64,000 nt of DNA from Viscum album (GCA_963277665.1 OY728159.1:1022645343-1022709342), one strand, 5' to 3'. Counted from the stretch's first letter, positions 22,204 through 33,928 are shown. Translations and numbers: made by a program. The notes: generated by a model from the letters alone, not told the origin.

Positions 22204-23500
22204 ATGTGACATATTAACACATCTTAGACAATGTTTTCATTTATAGTATATAAGGAGGGGGAAGGAGAGATAATGATAAAACATCCCTTTATCATAATAT
22301 AATTCCATTAAATTTATTTATATGGAGTTATCATACATTTTTGGTGATGGGATGTGATGAAATAAAAAACGAAAAGAAAAGAGCATGAAGGAAAATAAAA
22401 GAAAACGATAGTGGAATTTACCTCTTGAGTTTATCTCCATTGAGAGCCTCTTAAGGGGAGAGGATTTAGTCTTTTATTTAGACCATGGGCTGATATTAGT
22501 GGAAGATGGGATTGGGGGAGATATGAGATGAATTTAGGTATGTCACAAGGCTTGAGAAGAGTGTAAATAATTGGGGACTTGTGGGTGTTTTTTATATTTA
22601 AGGGGAGGAGAGTTTTCTTAATATTTCAATCATTAGTTTATTATTTTCCAATAAGACAAGAAATATTAATGAGTATAATGAACATAAATAGTAGTGTAAT
22701 CATGTGAGTTAGATCTAATTTATATTTACCTCATCCCCGACTCAAGCATTATTCATAAATTCAAGTTTTATCATTTATTGTGAATTATCATATTTTACTA
22801 ATCATAAAAAAGTACAAGTATTTTTAAAAAATACATAAAATTTACCCTCAAAATATTTTTGATCTGTAGAATCCAAAAATGAACTAAAATTTTTCACAAA
22901 TAATTTTCTATATATATTTAATTTAAATTTTAATTTAATTCAATATTTAATTAAAAAATACTAGTTTTAAAACTGTAACTAATTTTATAATGTTCTAAAC
23001 AATTACATAAGGTCCCATAAGATTATCATAAATATAGAATAAATAAAAATGGTGATATATGAACTCCATTTAAGATAATATATTGTATTTTAAATTAAAT
23101 AATTATTTCTAATTAATTATTTATGACTTAAAAATAATCCAAGACATTTAATGTGGTCATATTATATCTTATAAGATGACTACATATTATTTATACATTC
23201 AAGGGTGATGTTAGTATTCTTTTTGATGGTTTACTGTTCATAAGGGTCATATTACTATTCATAAGAGTAATATTACTATTCATAAGTGTCCCTTACTATC
23301 ACAAAAAATTATGTTTGTCTTATCAAACTACAAATATCTTACTTATCACAACTAGGTATGCCGGATTTTTGAAATTCAAAACAAAGAGGTGACAATATTA
23401 TGTTTAAAGGTCGCATAGTACTTAGTAGTTAATATTTTTGTGATTAAATTGATTATATGACATAATTATAAGAAAGGAATTTCTATTGATAAAAAATTGG
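22204..23500. other. G1 LTR sequence without genes
   Basis: Aligns to 32629-33920 of the other LTR; no gene. A direct repeat with 'ttactattcataag' occurs three times at about 23225-23290 and again in the other LTR at about 33655-33700. Confidence 0.6.
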
Positions 23501-23508
23501 GAGTTACA

Positions 23509-23525
23509 TTATTCCCTTACTTTGA
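23509..23525 (-). other. G1 polypurine tract
   Basis: The minus strand reads aaagtaagggaataa immediately before the TGTAAC start of the 3' LTR. This is the expected plus-strand priming tract, purine except for the T interruptions. Confidence 0.6.
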
Positions 23526-23574
23526 AATTTCTTTCTCAAAAATTCATTTTAAGTTATATGCTATAAACAGGTGC

Positions 23575-24000
23575 TGGTACTTTTCCTTCGTTGCCTCCTC
23601 CAGTTCCAATGTTGCCTCTTTGTAATTATGGTTTCACCACAATACTTTTTCCAGGTGAGTAGTATTATTAAATTTAACATTATCTCTATTATCAAATATC
23701 ATCACTGGATACTCCTCATTAGAAAGATCATCCTATAACTATACCACCTTTGAAGAATGTACATGTGAATGATCTTGTATGTACATCCTTAAGGGGGATA
23801 TGTGGAAGATATTGGGTACTTTAGATAAGGTAGGTCGATGTTCCAGTCGATATGCTACAACTCCAACTCGATCAGGGATCTTGAAGTGGATGATGTACCT
23901 GGGACATAGATTTCTTTTCATACCAAACTGCATGACCTTCTTCTATGGAGATATTCTTTGAAATACCCTGTCTCCAACATTGAACTCAGGGCCTTGTTGA
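23575..24000 (-). pseudogene. G1 integrase C-terminus and chromodomain-like tail
   Basis: A 64-codon frame (23933-23739) reads MQFGMKRNLCPRYI, RVGVVAYRLEHRPTLSKV and FHISPLRMYIQDHSHV. These match the chromovirus integrase C-terminus (RFGxKGKLSPRYIGPFEI, RVGxVAYRLxLPPxLSxVHxVFHVSxLRKYxPDPSHV). Further on, VLW-stop-NHNYKEATLELEEATKEKY matches the chromodomain-like tail (VLWxxHxxEEATWExExxMxxxYP). That tail is thought to steer insertion to particular chromatin. Stops break it. Confidence 0.8.
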
Positions 24001-24099
24001 TGATTATCTGCATAACGCTTTTTTCAACATTGGGCTGCCTTGATGTGATACTGAATGATTTTCAAATTCTCTCCCATTTATTAAAGAATTTAAGGTCCT

Positions 24100-24745
24100 A
24101 GCATCTTACTCTCACTAACTTCATCCCAACACAATAATGATCTACACCTTTTCCTATAAAGGGCATAGTATGGTTCCCTTTGGATGCTCGCGTGGAAATT
24201 CTTATTCTATGAGAATTCAACTAGTGGAATATGTTGGTACTATCCTACAGTGAAGTCCATATAATATTCCCTCAAAAAATATACTTGTTTCTTAATAGTT
24301 TTCTTATATTGGCCATTAGTTTGAGGATGATAGTTTGTACTGAAATTTAGTGCAGTTCTTATAACAAGTTTGAGACTTTTCCAAAACATCAAGGTTAATC
24401 TTGATCTCGATCAAATACAATAGATAGTTGTACTCATGAAGCCATATCACTTATTTGATATATATCCATGAATGTTGATCTAATGAAAATTCCTCTCAAA
24501 TTTTGATAATGTGAGCTGTCTTTATAAGATGATCCACAATAGAACATATAGAATTGTTTCCTCTAGATTCCCTTAGAAGCCTAGTGACAATGTCCATGGT
24601 GATGTTATCCCACTTCCAAGTTAGTATTGTTAGTGGTTGAATCATACCCATATACTTCTATCTTTATGCCTTCAATTTTTGACATACTAGGAACATTGAT
24701 TTATATTTAGTAATCTCATTCTTCACATTGTCCCACCCAAAGCTC
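24100..24745 (-). pseudogene. G1 integrase remnant
   Basis: From 24745 downwards the minus strand reads FGWDNVKNEITKYKSMFLVC and QKLKA (zinc-binding part; family WxGMKxDIxxYVxxCxxCQxVKA). Then comes TWKWDNITMDIVTRLL with the first catalytic Asp, and SICSIVDHLIKTAHI. After a gap follow NYHPQTNGQYKKTIK (family YHPQTDGQSERT, catalytic Glu replaced by Lys) and REPYYALYRKRCRSLLCWDE (family APYEALYGRRCRSPxCWxE). Stops and a missing segment with the second Asp show that it is dead. Confidence 0.85.
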
Positions 24746-25129
24746 CCTTAGATATCTCAATACATCATTATGCACCCTGGGTGGATAAAGAAGGTTGAGC
24801 TATATGAATTTTTCATAATATCATTCTTTATCTCTGGATCGGATGGTACACATAATCATAACCCAAATCGTACAACTCCTTCCTCATCAATATTAAACTC
24901 CTATAATCTTCCATTTCTAACAGCTTCTTCCCTTTTTTGAATTTCCAAATATTCTCTTTGATCATCACTTATTTTCTCCATGAGGTATGGTTGATCAATC
25001 ATTTATGAAATGTTATATTATGTTTCTCCCTTAATTATTCCCATTTTTATCCACACGAAATCTAAAAAAATTGGATTTTAAAACTCTAATGATTGATAAA
25101 GAATCATAATCCTTTATACTTAGAGCATC

Positions 25130-25500
25130 TGCCACGATATTTTCCTTACCAGGATGGTAGTGGATTGAGAAAACCATAATCCTTAATGAGCTCTATCCAT
25201 CGTCTATTTTTTATATTAATATCTTTTTGTGTGAATATATTGTTGGGACTCTTGTTATCAGAAAATATTGCACACTTCTCCCCATAGAGATAATGACACA
25301 AGATTTTTAATGCAATGATCATAGCTTCCAACTCGGTATCATGCGTCAGATAGTTTATTTCATGTAATTTCATCTTCTTTGAGTTGTAGGCTATCACTTT
25401 ATCATTTTTCATCATCACACATCCTATGAAATTCTCTGAACCATACCTTTACACCAAAAATACTTCTCCACTTGTTGGGAGGGTGAGTACTGGAGTAGTG
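25130..25500 (-). pseudogene. G1 RNase H remnant
   Basis: A 90-codon open frame (25418-25146) aligns almost without gaps to Ty3/gypsy RNase H. It shows KVIAYNSKKMKLHEINYLTH (family KVIAYASRQLKxHExNYPTH), DTELEAMIIALK with the catalytic Glu, then HYLYGEKCAIFSDNKS (TDHKS in the family, catalytic Asp kept), IFTQKDINIKNRRWIELIKDY. RNase H removes the RNA template. This is the best preserved part of G1. Confidence 0.9.
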
Positions 25501-25799
25501 ATTAACATCTTTTTTAACTCTTTAAAGCAGTTTTCTCATTATTGATTCCAAAAAACTTTTCTCCCTTCTCTGTCAGTTTGGTCATTGGGTTTGAAAATCG
25601 TGAAAGGTGATTAAAAAATAATTGGTAATACCCAGATAGACTTAGAAAGTTGTATACCTCTATTACAAATATTATTTTGGGTCACTCTTTAATTGTCTCT
25701 ATCTTTGAAGATTCTACAAATACATTGTTGCAGGTGATAACATGCCCCAATAATGATATATCCTCCATCTAGAACTCAAATTTACTATAGTTTTCATAT

Positions 25800-26260
25800 A
25801 TATTCTCTCTTATTAAATTCCATAGAATAGTATTCAGATGGTCCTCATGTTTCTCCTTGCACTTGGAGTATATCTAAATATCATCAATAAAGAGTACCAC
25901 AGATATTTCAATTTAATCTCTAAATATTATTCATTAAATCTAGGAAAATTACTGGTGCATTAGTGAGTATAAAGGGAAACACTATGAAATCATAGTTTCT
26001 ATTCCCCGTTCAGAAGCTAGTCTTGGAAATATCTACCTTACTCACCATTAATTGGTGATATCCTGACTGATGGTCCACCTTAGAGAAAAAACGGGCCCCA
26101 CTTAGCTGATCAAACAAGTCATCTATCTGTGGAAGAGGATACATGTTATTTATCATGATTTTTTTGAGCTCGTGATAACAAATGAAGAGGCACATTGATC
26201 CATCGTTCTTCTCGATGAAGTAGAAAAGAACACCCCATGGTGAAGCACTCAGGCCTATAA
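25800..26260 (-). pseudogene. G1 reverse transcriptase remnant
   Basis: A 61-codon frame (26195-26010) reads ELKKIMINNMYPLPQIDDLFDQLSGARFFSKVD and SGYHQL; the family has ELNKVTxxNxYPLPxIDxLFDQLxGAxxFSKIDLxSGYHQ. The first catalytic Asp (SKVD) is retained. Further on, about 25905-25870, the YVDD-box equivalent FIDDI is intact, followed by stop-IYSK and EEHxxHL-like sequence. Stops and at least one frameshift separate the parts, so it cannot be active. The match is to the chromovirus/Tekay style of Ty3/gypsy RT. Confidence 0.85.
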
Positions 26261-26859
26261 AACCCTTCTCCAGATTCCCTTATAACTACTTCTTCATCAC
26301 TTCCAACATTATGATGGCCATTCTATAAGGTGTCTTTGATATAGGCAGATAACCATGAATAAGTTCAATTGAGATCTCAAACTCTCAATCTTGAGGAAGA
26401 ACATGAAACTCTTCTGGGAATACATTAGCGTAATTCCTCATGATGGGCATGTCATCAAGCATGATTCTCTGCTTTGTCTCAATAATTTGAGGTAGAAAAT
26501 ATTTATCATAATGAATTAATATACACACATGAGACTATAGATCTAAAATAGATTAATCTTCCTCCTTACACCTGTAAAGAATTGGAGGACGCTTTGGGAT
26601 GTGAATATTGTTCTCCCATTCCAATAATTTGATGTTGTATTTCCATAATGATAGCTAATCCATGTCCAAGACTGCATCGAACCCCACTAAAAGAAGGTTG
26701 ACAAGATTTTATGGGAGAATTAGTTCACAAATGTTAACTAGAGAGGAGTTATAAACCATGGAAACAATAATTTCCCTATTCAATGTCCTCACAGATAACT
26801 AATCATCCAAATTTTATGGTGGTGTTGGAATAGTTATACTACACATGCAAGATATGAAA

Positions 26860-26930
26860 GAATGTGTATAACCATAATCAAAGAGTATGTTTTCTATTCT
26901 TGAATGAATTACTAGCATACCGGTCACCAC
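26860..26930 (-). pseudogene. G1 aspartic protease remnant
   Basis: The minus strand contains ILFDYGYTHSFISCMC, matching the chromovirus protease active site VLFDSGATHSFIS. The catalytic Asp is retained, but the Ser after it is Tyr and the Ala two residues later is also Tyr. Protease would cut the gag-pol polyprotein. Too little of the domain survives to give limits. Confidence 0.7.
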
Positions 26931-27139
26931 ATCATTTTATGGATCCACCTTAGCAGTAGTGATAGGGTAAGCCCTTAATTATTACCTTGGATTTTTTTGT
27001 TGATTGCCTCTAAAAAACCTCAGCTTAGGGATATTATTCGCATAATTTTCATGATCCCTGCATTTGTAACGCTACACTATAGGCTGAGTTTTGATATGAA
27101 CATTCCATTATTCTTTCACATTAGGGGGATTCTTCTTAT

Positions 27140-27990
27140 CCTGTCGACATTTTTTAGCCAGATGTCCCAACTTTCAACATTTGATGCAATTCCAGGTTCC
27201 CTTTGGATAGTTCACAGGATTATTTTTTCCACAATTTTTAGAAATGGAATGATCGAAATTATTTCTATCATGAAATTTATTTGCGGGACCACCCAAATTA
27301 GATTTCATTTTCCTCTTCTTGTCGCTGGGCCCATGATACCATTGAGTGTCTATGGTCTTCCTTTCAACCTTTTGGGAACAACCTAATATCTCCCCATAAC
27401 TGTCAAGGACTCGAATCACCAATGATTTTCATAGAATCATCTTTAGAACATTAAAGAAGTGAACCATCATTCCTTAAGTGTTCAGGAAAAAGTGAGAGGC
27501 ATACCATGAAAGCCTTGTGATGTTTTTTGCATATGCCCTGATGGACATATATTCCTTCTGCTTGAGTTCGAGGAACTCTCATTCCATCAAGAGATGTAGG
27601 GTTTAGGGATAATATTTGTGGAAATGAATTTCCATTAATTCCTCCCATTCTATGGAATCAATTTCATAAAGGGAATTCATATTCTTGATTAGTTTCCCTC
27701 ACTGATTTGCTTCCCCATCCAAATGATAGACGTCCAGTATGACTTTATGTACTTATAAGAACTAGGGGATAGAAAATATATTTTCAATGGAGTTATTTCA
27801 TTGTTCCATGAAGAGGGGATTTGAAGATTCACTAAACATGGTAGGCCATTACACATGAAGGATTCAATGACAACATGCACTTTCCATGGAGAAGGATGGT
27901 GTTCCACATGGTTCTTGATATTATTCCTAACATGAACCAACTGAGAAAGTACTATCATCAAGTGTTGAGCACTTATTCCCATCATATCAA
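27140..27990 (-). pseudogene. G1 gag remnant with two zinc knuckles
   Basis: On the minus strand the capsid part is recognisable at about 27660-27500: EWEELMEIHFHKYYP, then EFLELKQKEYMSIRAYAKN. This matches the chromovirus gag pattern WxEFxxxFxxKYFP...EFLxLxQGxxSVxEYxxxF. Near 27240-27150 comes a tandem knuckle: NCGKNNPVNYPKGTW, then CIKC-stop-KLGHLAKKC. These fit CGKxHxGxCxxGTxxC and CX2CX4HX4C, with a TGA inside the second knuckle. Gag forms the particle and binds RNA. The N-terminal part was displaced by the solo LTR at 28039. Several frameshifts and stops. Confidence 0.75.
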
Positions 27991-28738
27991 TAATATCATT
28001 AGGGAAATCATCACATTCCCTATCACATTGATTATTGGTGTAACGTCCCGGACCTGGGTGCCACGCAACGGTTTCCCCGAGCCCGGTTCGCCACGTGACC
28101 TCAAGCGCATTTTTTCCAAACGCCAGAGGCTACCGACTAGCAGCGAGGGCCTAGGTCTAATAGTGGGGAAACTATTCCCTCATTTGTCAAAGTGTAGCAT
28201 AGCGGAATACCAAAATAAACAGACAACAATAGCGGAAGCAGTAAACATACACAACTAAAATAACTATAGTAGTGGATATAACCAACAGTATAAAAGTGAT
28301 GATGCTACATGTTTCAAGTTCTAAGGAAACAACCAGAACATGTTGTACATCAATACAGTACAATAGAAAAAAGAGTACAGCAAAGAAAGAAAAACAGCTA
28401 GCAGCGGCATCGTGTGCCTAGGCTCGGTCCCATGCCCTTCTACTCCTCAGCAACAGTCAAGTACCTGAATAGGGACTCTTGCCCCTATCTACACCTGCAA
28501 CAATGTAATCTGTTTGGGCCGAAAAGAATGACCCAAACAGGGTGTGAGAAATATATCTCAGTAGGCACCCACCAAAGGCCCGTTCTCAACTATGTGTAAA
28601 ACATGCAACAAGTTTTCAGTAGTAAAATGCAATAACTAAGAAGTACACAAAAGTAAATAACTTAACAGTTAAATTTCCATTTTATTTTTCATTTAATTCC
28701 TTTAATTTAGTGACATATTTTTTGTGCTCAACAGCACC

Positions 28739-29030
28739 AAGACCTCAGGCCAACTAGAACCATGCCCTCAGGCTAAAATAGTAAAACACACCCTCAGGAT
28801 TGCCCTCAGGCCATACAGAATCCAACCTGTAGGTATTTCCCTTAGGAATAAAAGAAATTCTCACCCTCAGGCATACGAAGTGTCGCCCTCAGGCACATAA
28901 GTCAAACCCTCAGGCACAAAAGGTTTCCCTCAGGTGGAATACTACAGCCCTCGGGCTAAATAGTGCAGTGCCCTCAGGCTAATCAAAACAACGCCCTCAG
29001 GCCAAAAACAACATCGACCTCAGGCTAAAC
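28739..29030 (+). repeat. Clustered 'cctcaggc' short repeats in solo LTR
   Basis: About 13 copies of the 8-mer core cctcaggc (variants cctcaggt, cctcgggc) within about 290 bp, spaced about 10-28 bp apart with unlike spacers. Usually preceded by 'gc'. One outlying copy lies at about 29109. Confidence 0.75.
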
Positions 29031-29648
29031 AAGTAACCGGGAGGTAAACAAGAAGTAACAAGGAATTACTCTAAAGGAAATTCAACAATTACTACATTAA
29101 AGGCATACCCTCGGGTATCCTGGCCAAACAACTAAACAGAGAAACACACCCCGGGGGTGGTTCCAGATCCAAGAAATGATCCCAACAAGCATTTTATTAT
29201 CATAATTAAATACCTAATCAATTCTATGTATTAAATATAGAAACTGACTCATCCACACGACACACCAACATGGGATCGTGGCACAAAAATGCACAAAACA
29301 CACAGAAGTTGGAAGACTAAACAGAAATCCACCTACCTTATACGCCAACGAACGCTATACCCGAAAGACGGCTCCAGAAACGCCCAAGAACGGCGTAGAT
29401 ATGACAAAGAACAAAACCCATTCAAATGTAAATAACTTACGTTGGGAGAATAATTGGCATGAACGGTACCAGGGGAAGAGAGGGCTTACCCGTGCGGTTC
29501 CAACGAGATCGTCCGAAGCCGAAACGGATTCTAGACGAACGCCCAGTGGATCTTCAATGATCCTACCTCCTCCTTTGGCTCCAAAATGGCTCAAATGACT
29601 CCTCTGCAAATGTGGAGACTACTGCCTGTTTTAAGCCGAAAAAACAAA

Positions 29649-29972
29649 GTACACTGCGTGTACTTCTTAGTACACGGCGTGTACTCCTTTCATTTAACTG
29701 TTCATTTGGTGGCACCACCACACTTTTCATCCATTGACCAGAGTACATGACATGTAATCCCAAGTACACGGCATGTACAGTCTCCCAGCTGGCGGCGACG
29801 CCACCACCTTACTGTTTAAGCTTACCGACTGACTACACGGTGTGTAAGGTACCACTATACGGCATGTAGTCAGTTCCTACAACCTTCTTCGCCGGCATGG
29901 ACACACGCCTTGTGTACTCATCCCAACACGGCCAAAAGTACATGGCGTGTAGATAAAGTACACGGCGTGTAG
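29649..29972 (+). repeat. Paired palindromes 'gtacacggcgtgtac' in solo LTR
   Basis: Nine near-palindromes of about 15 bp: 29649, 29670, 29743, 29764, 29833, 29855, 29900, 29938, 29958. They form pairs about 20 bp apart, and the pairs recur every 90-105 bp, so the field is a worn tandem repeat of about 95 bp with two palindromes each. The arms read gtacac...gtgtac. Confidence 0.8.
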
Positions 29973-30078
29973 TTCCAAAATTTAGGATTTTTCCCAATTT
30001 TCCATATTTTCTTGAAATAACTTAAGGAAAAGGAAAAGAAGAAGCCTGTACCTCTAAAACAAGGACTGGGTTCTTACA

Positions 30079-30509
30079 GTTGGAACATATTCATATATAT
30101 ACAACCATTAACTAAGAAAAATAATGTACAATTTGAGGGCTTGAATACTTATCTATTAATCATAAAAAGAAATATTGATCAAAAAAGGATAAAAATTTAA
30201 GGGGGAACCATACCATAACTTGTGATTCTCTAAATTTAAATCTAGGTTATCCTTGATATATTACTTATATTATATTCTTAGGGTATGTTTTATTTTTTTA
30301 ATAATGGTTTGTAGAAATCTCATAAATTTACAAAAGTATATCCTCCAGGAGTGTGAAAACATGAGTGAAGCAAAGCTTGTTATCACGCCCCAGTTCTTGT
30401 TTGAGTCTAGATAAAAATGGTGTTTTTGGGTTTAACCCCTAGATACATCTATGATAGAGCCACCTACAACTATTTGTATCTAGACAAAGAAGCATTTTCT
30501 TAATAAAAG
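30079..30509. other. G1 leader / 5' gag region, no recognisable gene
   Basis: Lies between the solo LTR and the G1 primer-binding site. It begins with the second copy (gttgg) of the solo-LTR target duplication. No open frame or motif is recognised. Confidence 0.4.
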
Positions 30510-30524
30510 ACTTACTCTATACTA
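30510..30524 (-). other. G1 primer-binding site (initiator tRNA-Met type), degenerate
   Basis: The minus strand reads tagtatagagtaag directly inside the 5' LTR, against the standard plant PBS tggtatcagagc. It differs by one G-to-A, one lost C and one C-to-T. Its position at the exact LTR/interior junction supports the LTR limit. Confidence 0.6.
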
Positions 30525-33500
30525 GGAAAAACTTATGGGTGTTTTCTTATACTAAGTCTCATATTTAATGTTCTTACTAATTTTTTCTATTCCTAATCTC
30601 TGAGAATAACTAGAGCATACTATAATACAAACTATAGAAACCCTAGACTTGTAAATATAACATTATATTATTTTAATAATAATTATACATCAGAGTACAA
30701 GCCAATGATCATAAATTCTAGTGTCTAGTAAGGCTATGTACATAAAACTGAAAACATGGAACTAAGTAAAATATTTCATTATATAATCTTAAAATTTGGA
30801 TCTTAACTTCCATTGTGCTCAAACATTCTCATAGGGTACCATTGGGAACACATATATAATGGAATGAGCTAAATAGCCCAGAAAGGGAATAACCATAACA
30901 ACAAAGCATTATCATAAGGGATAGAAGTAATGACATGATGATATAAAGAGGCATGTAACATATGGAATCTGAACATATAAACATGGAATAGTATAAACAT
31001 GGGATCATGATAATGTGTAAGGAAAAAAATGACATTAGAATGAGTTAAGGATAACCTCCATGATCATTTCACACGGTATCACAATCCAATGCTAACCGCT
31101 AAGATAGTTACACAAGGTAGCATAAGCCAAGGCTAACCGCCAAGACCGTTACACATAACGTCTCATGAGACTCAACATTACCCCATGCATTAGAGTTCCA
31201 TTTGGGAGAACCCATTTATCATTTTCATGAATATTTTATCAACATAAGGAATCATACATAATCAATCTTACATAAACATAAGGGTTACCCATGCAATGAA
31301 TTGGGTACCACAATCATGTCAAAAAGCATACGAAATGGTCGTATCATAAAAGTGTCCATGAAAGAAATGAATTTGAACATACATAGAAATTAATAAGGTA
31401 ATATAGACATGTATAACGGTATGTGTTGTCATGTAGAAGTTAAATCATGTAAGTAAAGTATTTAATTAATTATAGAATTAAATCATTTTTGTGTGGTTTT
31501 AAGGAAAATACTATAGTGCCTTTAAAATAGAATACTATAAAATCCTTTTTATAAAACCATAGGTGAACCAAATAAGATTTATTTATGAAAATTCATAATT
31601 TATAAATATTATGGTGGAATAAATAAAAAGATATATTGGACATGAAATTTGGTAATAATTCGATAAGTTCCCTAAAAAAGGTTTGCTTATCGGGAAGTAT
31701 TGAGGAGGGAAACAATTAAAAATATGTGTATCTAAAAAATAGAATTATTAAAGGTTCTTGAAAAATGAATTTGGTAAATTTAAATATCATTCAGAAGGTT
31801 CACATAGAAATATTAGATAACATCATTTTGATAAAATAAAGATAAGGCAACCCGAAGGAACAAAGGAGGTTCGGGTGGCATCCCTTACTGATTATCCCCA
31901 TTCTATCAGGTGTACTTAAGAGAGATTAATAAGTGATAAAGGGATTTATAATCACTTATTAATCATGTGATAATTATAAGGGAGTTGAGAAATCATTCCC
32001 CATCATTAGGTATTAAACATAAAATGTCATAACAAAGATGAAATTGTTGTATAAATGTGAAATAAAGAGGATCCCTTACCTCAAGTCTGATTTTTTTATC
32101 CAATTGATATTAATGACCTGAATAATCAATTTAGGTTAATTAATTAATAATTATATAACATATTTTATATTTATATGATTTTTTATAACCTTTTATATTT
32201 CATTCATAACATTTTTGTTTGGTTAAGAGGGTCAATTTCACTGTTCGGGTCAGTTTATTTTCTTGGTTTTAATGATTGGTTCACTTATATTCATGTTCGG
32301 ATGCACATGTATGATTAGAGTGGTTATCCAAAATTTATATTATATGATATTTCTGAACATACATAAGATTACGTGGTTTTTAAATTCATTTTTTTATTTG
32401 GATCTAAGGTGAATAATTATGTAAAACATTAATGATAAACGTTTGGATTAACATGTCGATTTTGCTCACAGTTAAATTTTTTTGAATTATTATTTAAATC
32501 ATGTGTGAAAAAGGATTCCAAAAAAACACATAGATAAAATAAATATAGAATAGTCTTGTTCAACCATCAAAATGGTTTAATTTCTATAATTGATGATGGT
32601 AATGTAAATTTAAAATCCCTGTCCTTGAATGTGATAAACCAACACATATCTGAGGTTGTTTTCATTTATAGTATAAAAGGAGGGGGAAGAAGATATTATG
32701 ATAAACTTTAACTTTATCATAATATTATTCTAGTACATGTAAGTTACTGGATTTATCATAACATTTGGGTGAAGTAAGGTGAGGAAAGGAAAAAATAAAA
32801 TAAAATAACTTCAATGAAAATAAAAGAATTGGAAAGAGGAATTTACCTCTTGAGTTTATCTCTTTTGAGAGCATATTAAGGGAAGAATATTTAGTCATTT
32901 ATAGAGATCAAGGGTTTATATATGTAGGGGAGGAGAATTGGGGAATATTTGTGAAGAATCTAGGGATGACACAAGGCTTGAGTGGAGAGAAGAGAAGAGG
33001 GGAGTGTGGGTAGTTTTTATAGCGGAGGAGATGATAGTTTTCTTAATATTATAATAATTAATTTATTATTTTGCCATAAGACAAAAAATAATGATGATTA
33101 TTGTGAATCAGAATAGTAAGATGTGCATGTGAGTTAAAACCAGTGGCCATTTAAAACATCCATGACTCAAGTATGATGCAGAAATTCCATTTTTATCATT
33201 TATTGTGAATTATCGTATTTTACTATTTATAAAAAATTAATGTATTTTAGAAAAATCCAAAAAATCATCCCTAACAATTTTAAGACGTATAGAATCAAAA
33301 AATTAACTCCAATTTTAAAATAAAAATTTATAAATATTAATAATTTAAATTTTAACTAATATCATAGTTTACTTGAAAATTACAGATTTTAAAAAAATAA
33401 CAGATTTTATAATGTTTTAAAAAATAACATAAGTTCTTATAAAATTTTCATAAAACCAGAATAAATAAAATAGATAATTTATAAACACATTTTAAGAAAC

Positions 33501-33928
33501 TAAATTTTCTTCCAAATTTATTAATTAATTTTAATTTATTATTTACATCTTATAATATTACCAATACTTTTACTATGGTCATACTATCACTTATAAGATG
33601 CAAAAAAAATTATACATTCAAGGGTGAGGTTACTATTGTTATAGAGGATTTACTATTTATAAGGGTAGTATTACTATTCATAAGAGTAAGATTACTATTA
33701 ATAATGGTATGTTACTATTAAAAAAATTATATTTTTCTTATTAGACACCAAATATCATACTGAATGCCACCGTGTATGTTATATTTTTTATATTCAATAC
33801 ACATAGGTGACAATATTATGTTTAAAGGTCACATAATACTTAGTAGTTAATTGTATTTTGATTATATGTGATTATATAAAATAATTATAATAAGGTAATT
33901 TCCCTTGATAAAACATTGGTTCGTTACA
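30523..33928 (-). repeat. G1 5' LTR (unbroken copy)
   Basis: Aligns collinearly with 6755-7919 plus 20579-23508. Shared blocks include 'tgcttatcgggaagtattga' at 31683 and 7881, and 'gataaggcaaccc' at 31850 and 20711. It lacks C3 and copy B and so preserves both empty sites: ggaaa at 31708-31712 for C3, and tgtccttga at 32620-32628 for copy B. The terminal TG of the low-coordinate end has become TA. No gene is seen inside. Confidence 0.85.

Larger units (their letters stand above)
20579..23508 (-). repeat. G1 3' LTR, inner segment (after C3 insertion; holds copy B)
   Basis: Resumes the LTR after C3 with the second target duplicate ggtat and aligns with 31713-33928, e.g. 'aaaggttcttga' at 20620 and 31752, and 'tgtttaaaggtc' at 23401 and 33821. 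It ends ...gagttaca at 23508 beside the polypurine tract. It is interrupted by copy B at 21498-22194. Confidence 0.85.
28039..30078 (+). mobile_element. Young GC-richer solo LTR of a Ty3/gypsy-type element
   Basis: A 2040-bp block starts tgtaacgtcccggacc and ends gggttcttaca, the typical ends of plant chromovirus LTRs. It is flanked by attgg (28034-28038) and gttgg (30079-30083), a 5-bp target duplication with one mismatch. There is no interior or second LTR, so it is a solo LTR left by recombination. Base composition is clearly richer in G+C and in CpG than anything else in the window, pointing to a recent insertion. It interrupts the gag region of G1 in the opposite orientation. It contains two repeat fields (28739-29030, 29649-29972). 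Confidence 0.85.
6755..33928 (-). mobile_element. G1: Ty3/gypsy chromovirus-type element, minus strand, with nested insertions
   Basis: The element starts TG at 6755 and ends ...gttaca at 33928, i.e. minus strand TGTAAC...CCCA. It is flanked by a perfect 5-bp duplication atcac (6750-6754 and 33929-33933). Removing C3, copy B and the solo LTR leaves two LTRs of about 3.4 kb and roughly 5 kb of interior, so the original element was about 11.8 kb. That fits plant Tekay/Del-type chromoviruses. Order on the minus strand: 5' LTR (30523-33928), PBS, leader, gag, protease, RT, RNase H, integrase, chromodomain-like end, PPT, 3' LTR. All coding parts are broken. Confidence 0.85.

Noticed and set aside
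26997..27386. 129-codon plus-strand frame
   Set aside because: Antisense shadow of G1 gag and its zinc knuckles on the minus strand.
27875..28258. 127-codon plus-strand frame across the G1/solo-LTR border
   Set aside because: It crosses an insertion boundary and is antisense to G1 gag, so it cannot be an ancestral gene.
28739..29030. CRISPR-like array of short repeats
   Set aside because: The repeat core is only 8 bp, spacers are irregular and the context is a plant LTR.
29278..29598. A 106-codon open frame in the solo LTR
   Set aside because: It is open because the LTR is GC-richer and young. It has no recognised domain, overlaps an open frame on the other strand and lies in non-coding LTR.
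33655..33720. Microsatellite-like 'ttactattcataag' repeats as an independent satellite
   Set aside because: Only three to four units, and they occur in both G1 LTRs, so they are part of that LTR.
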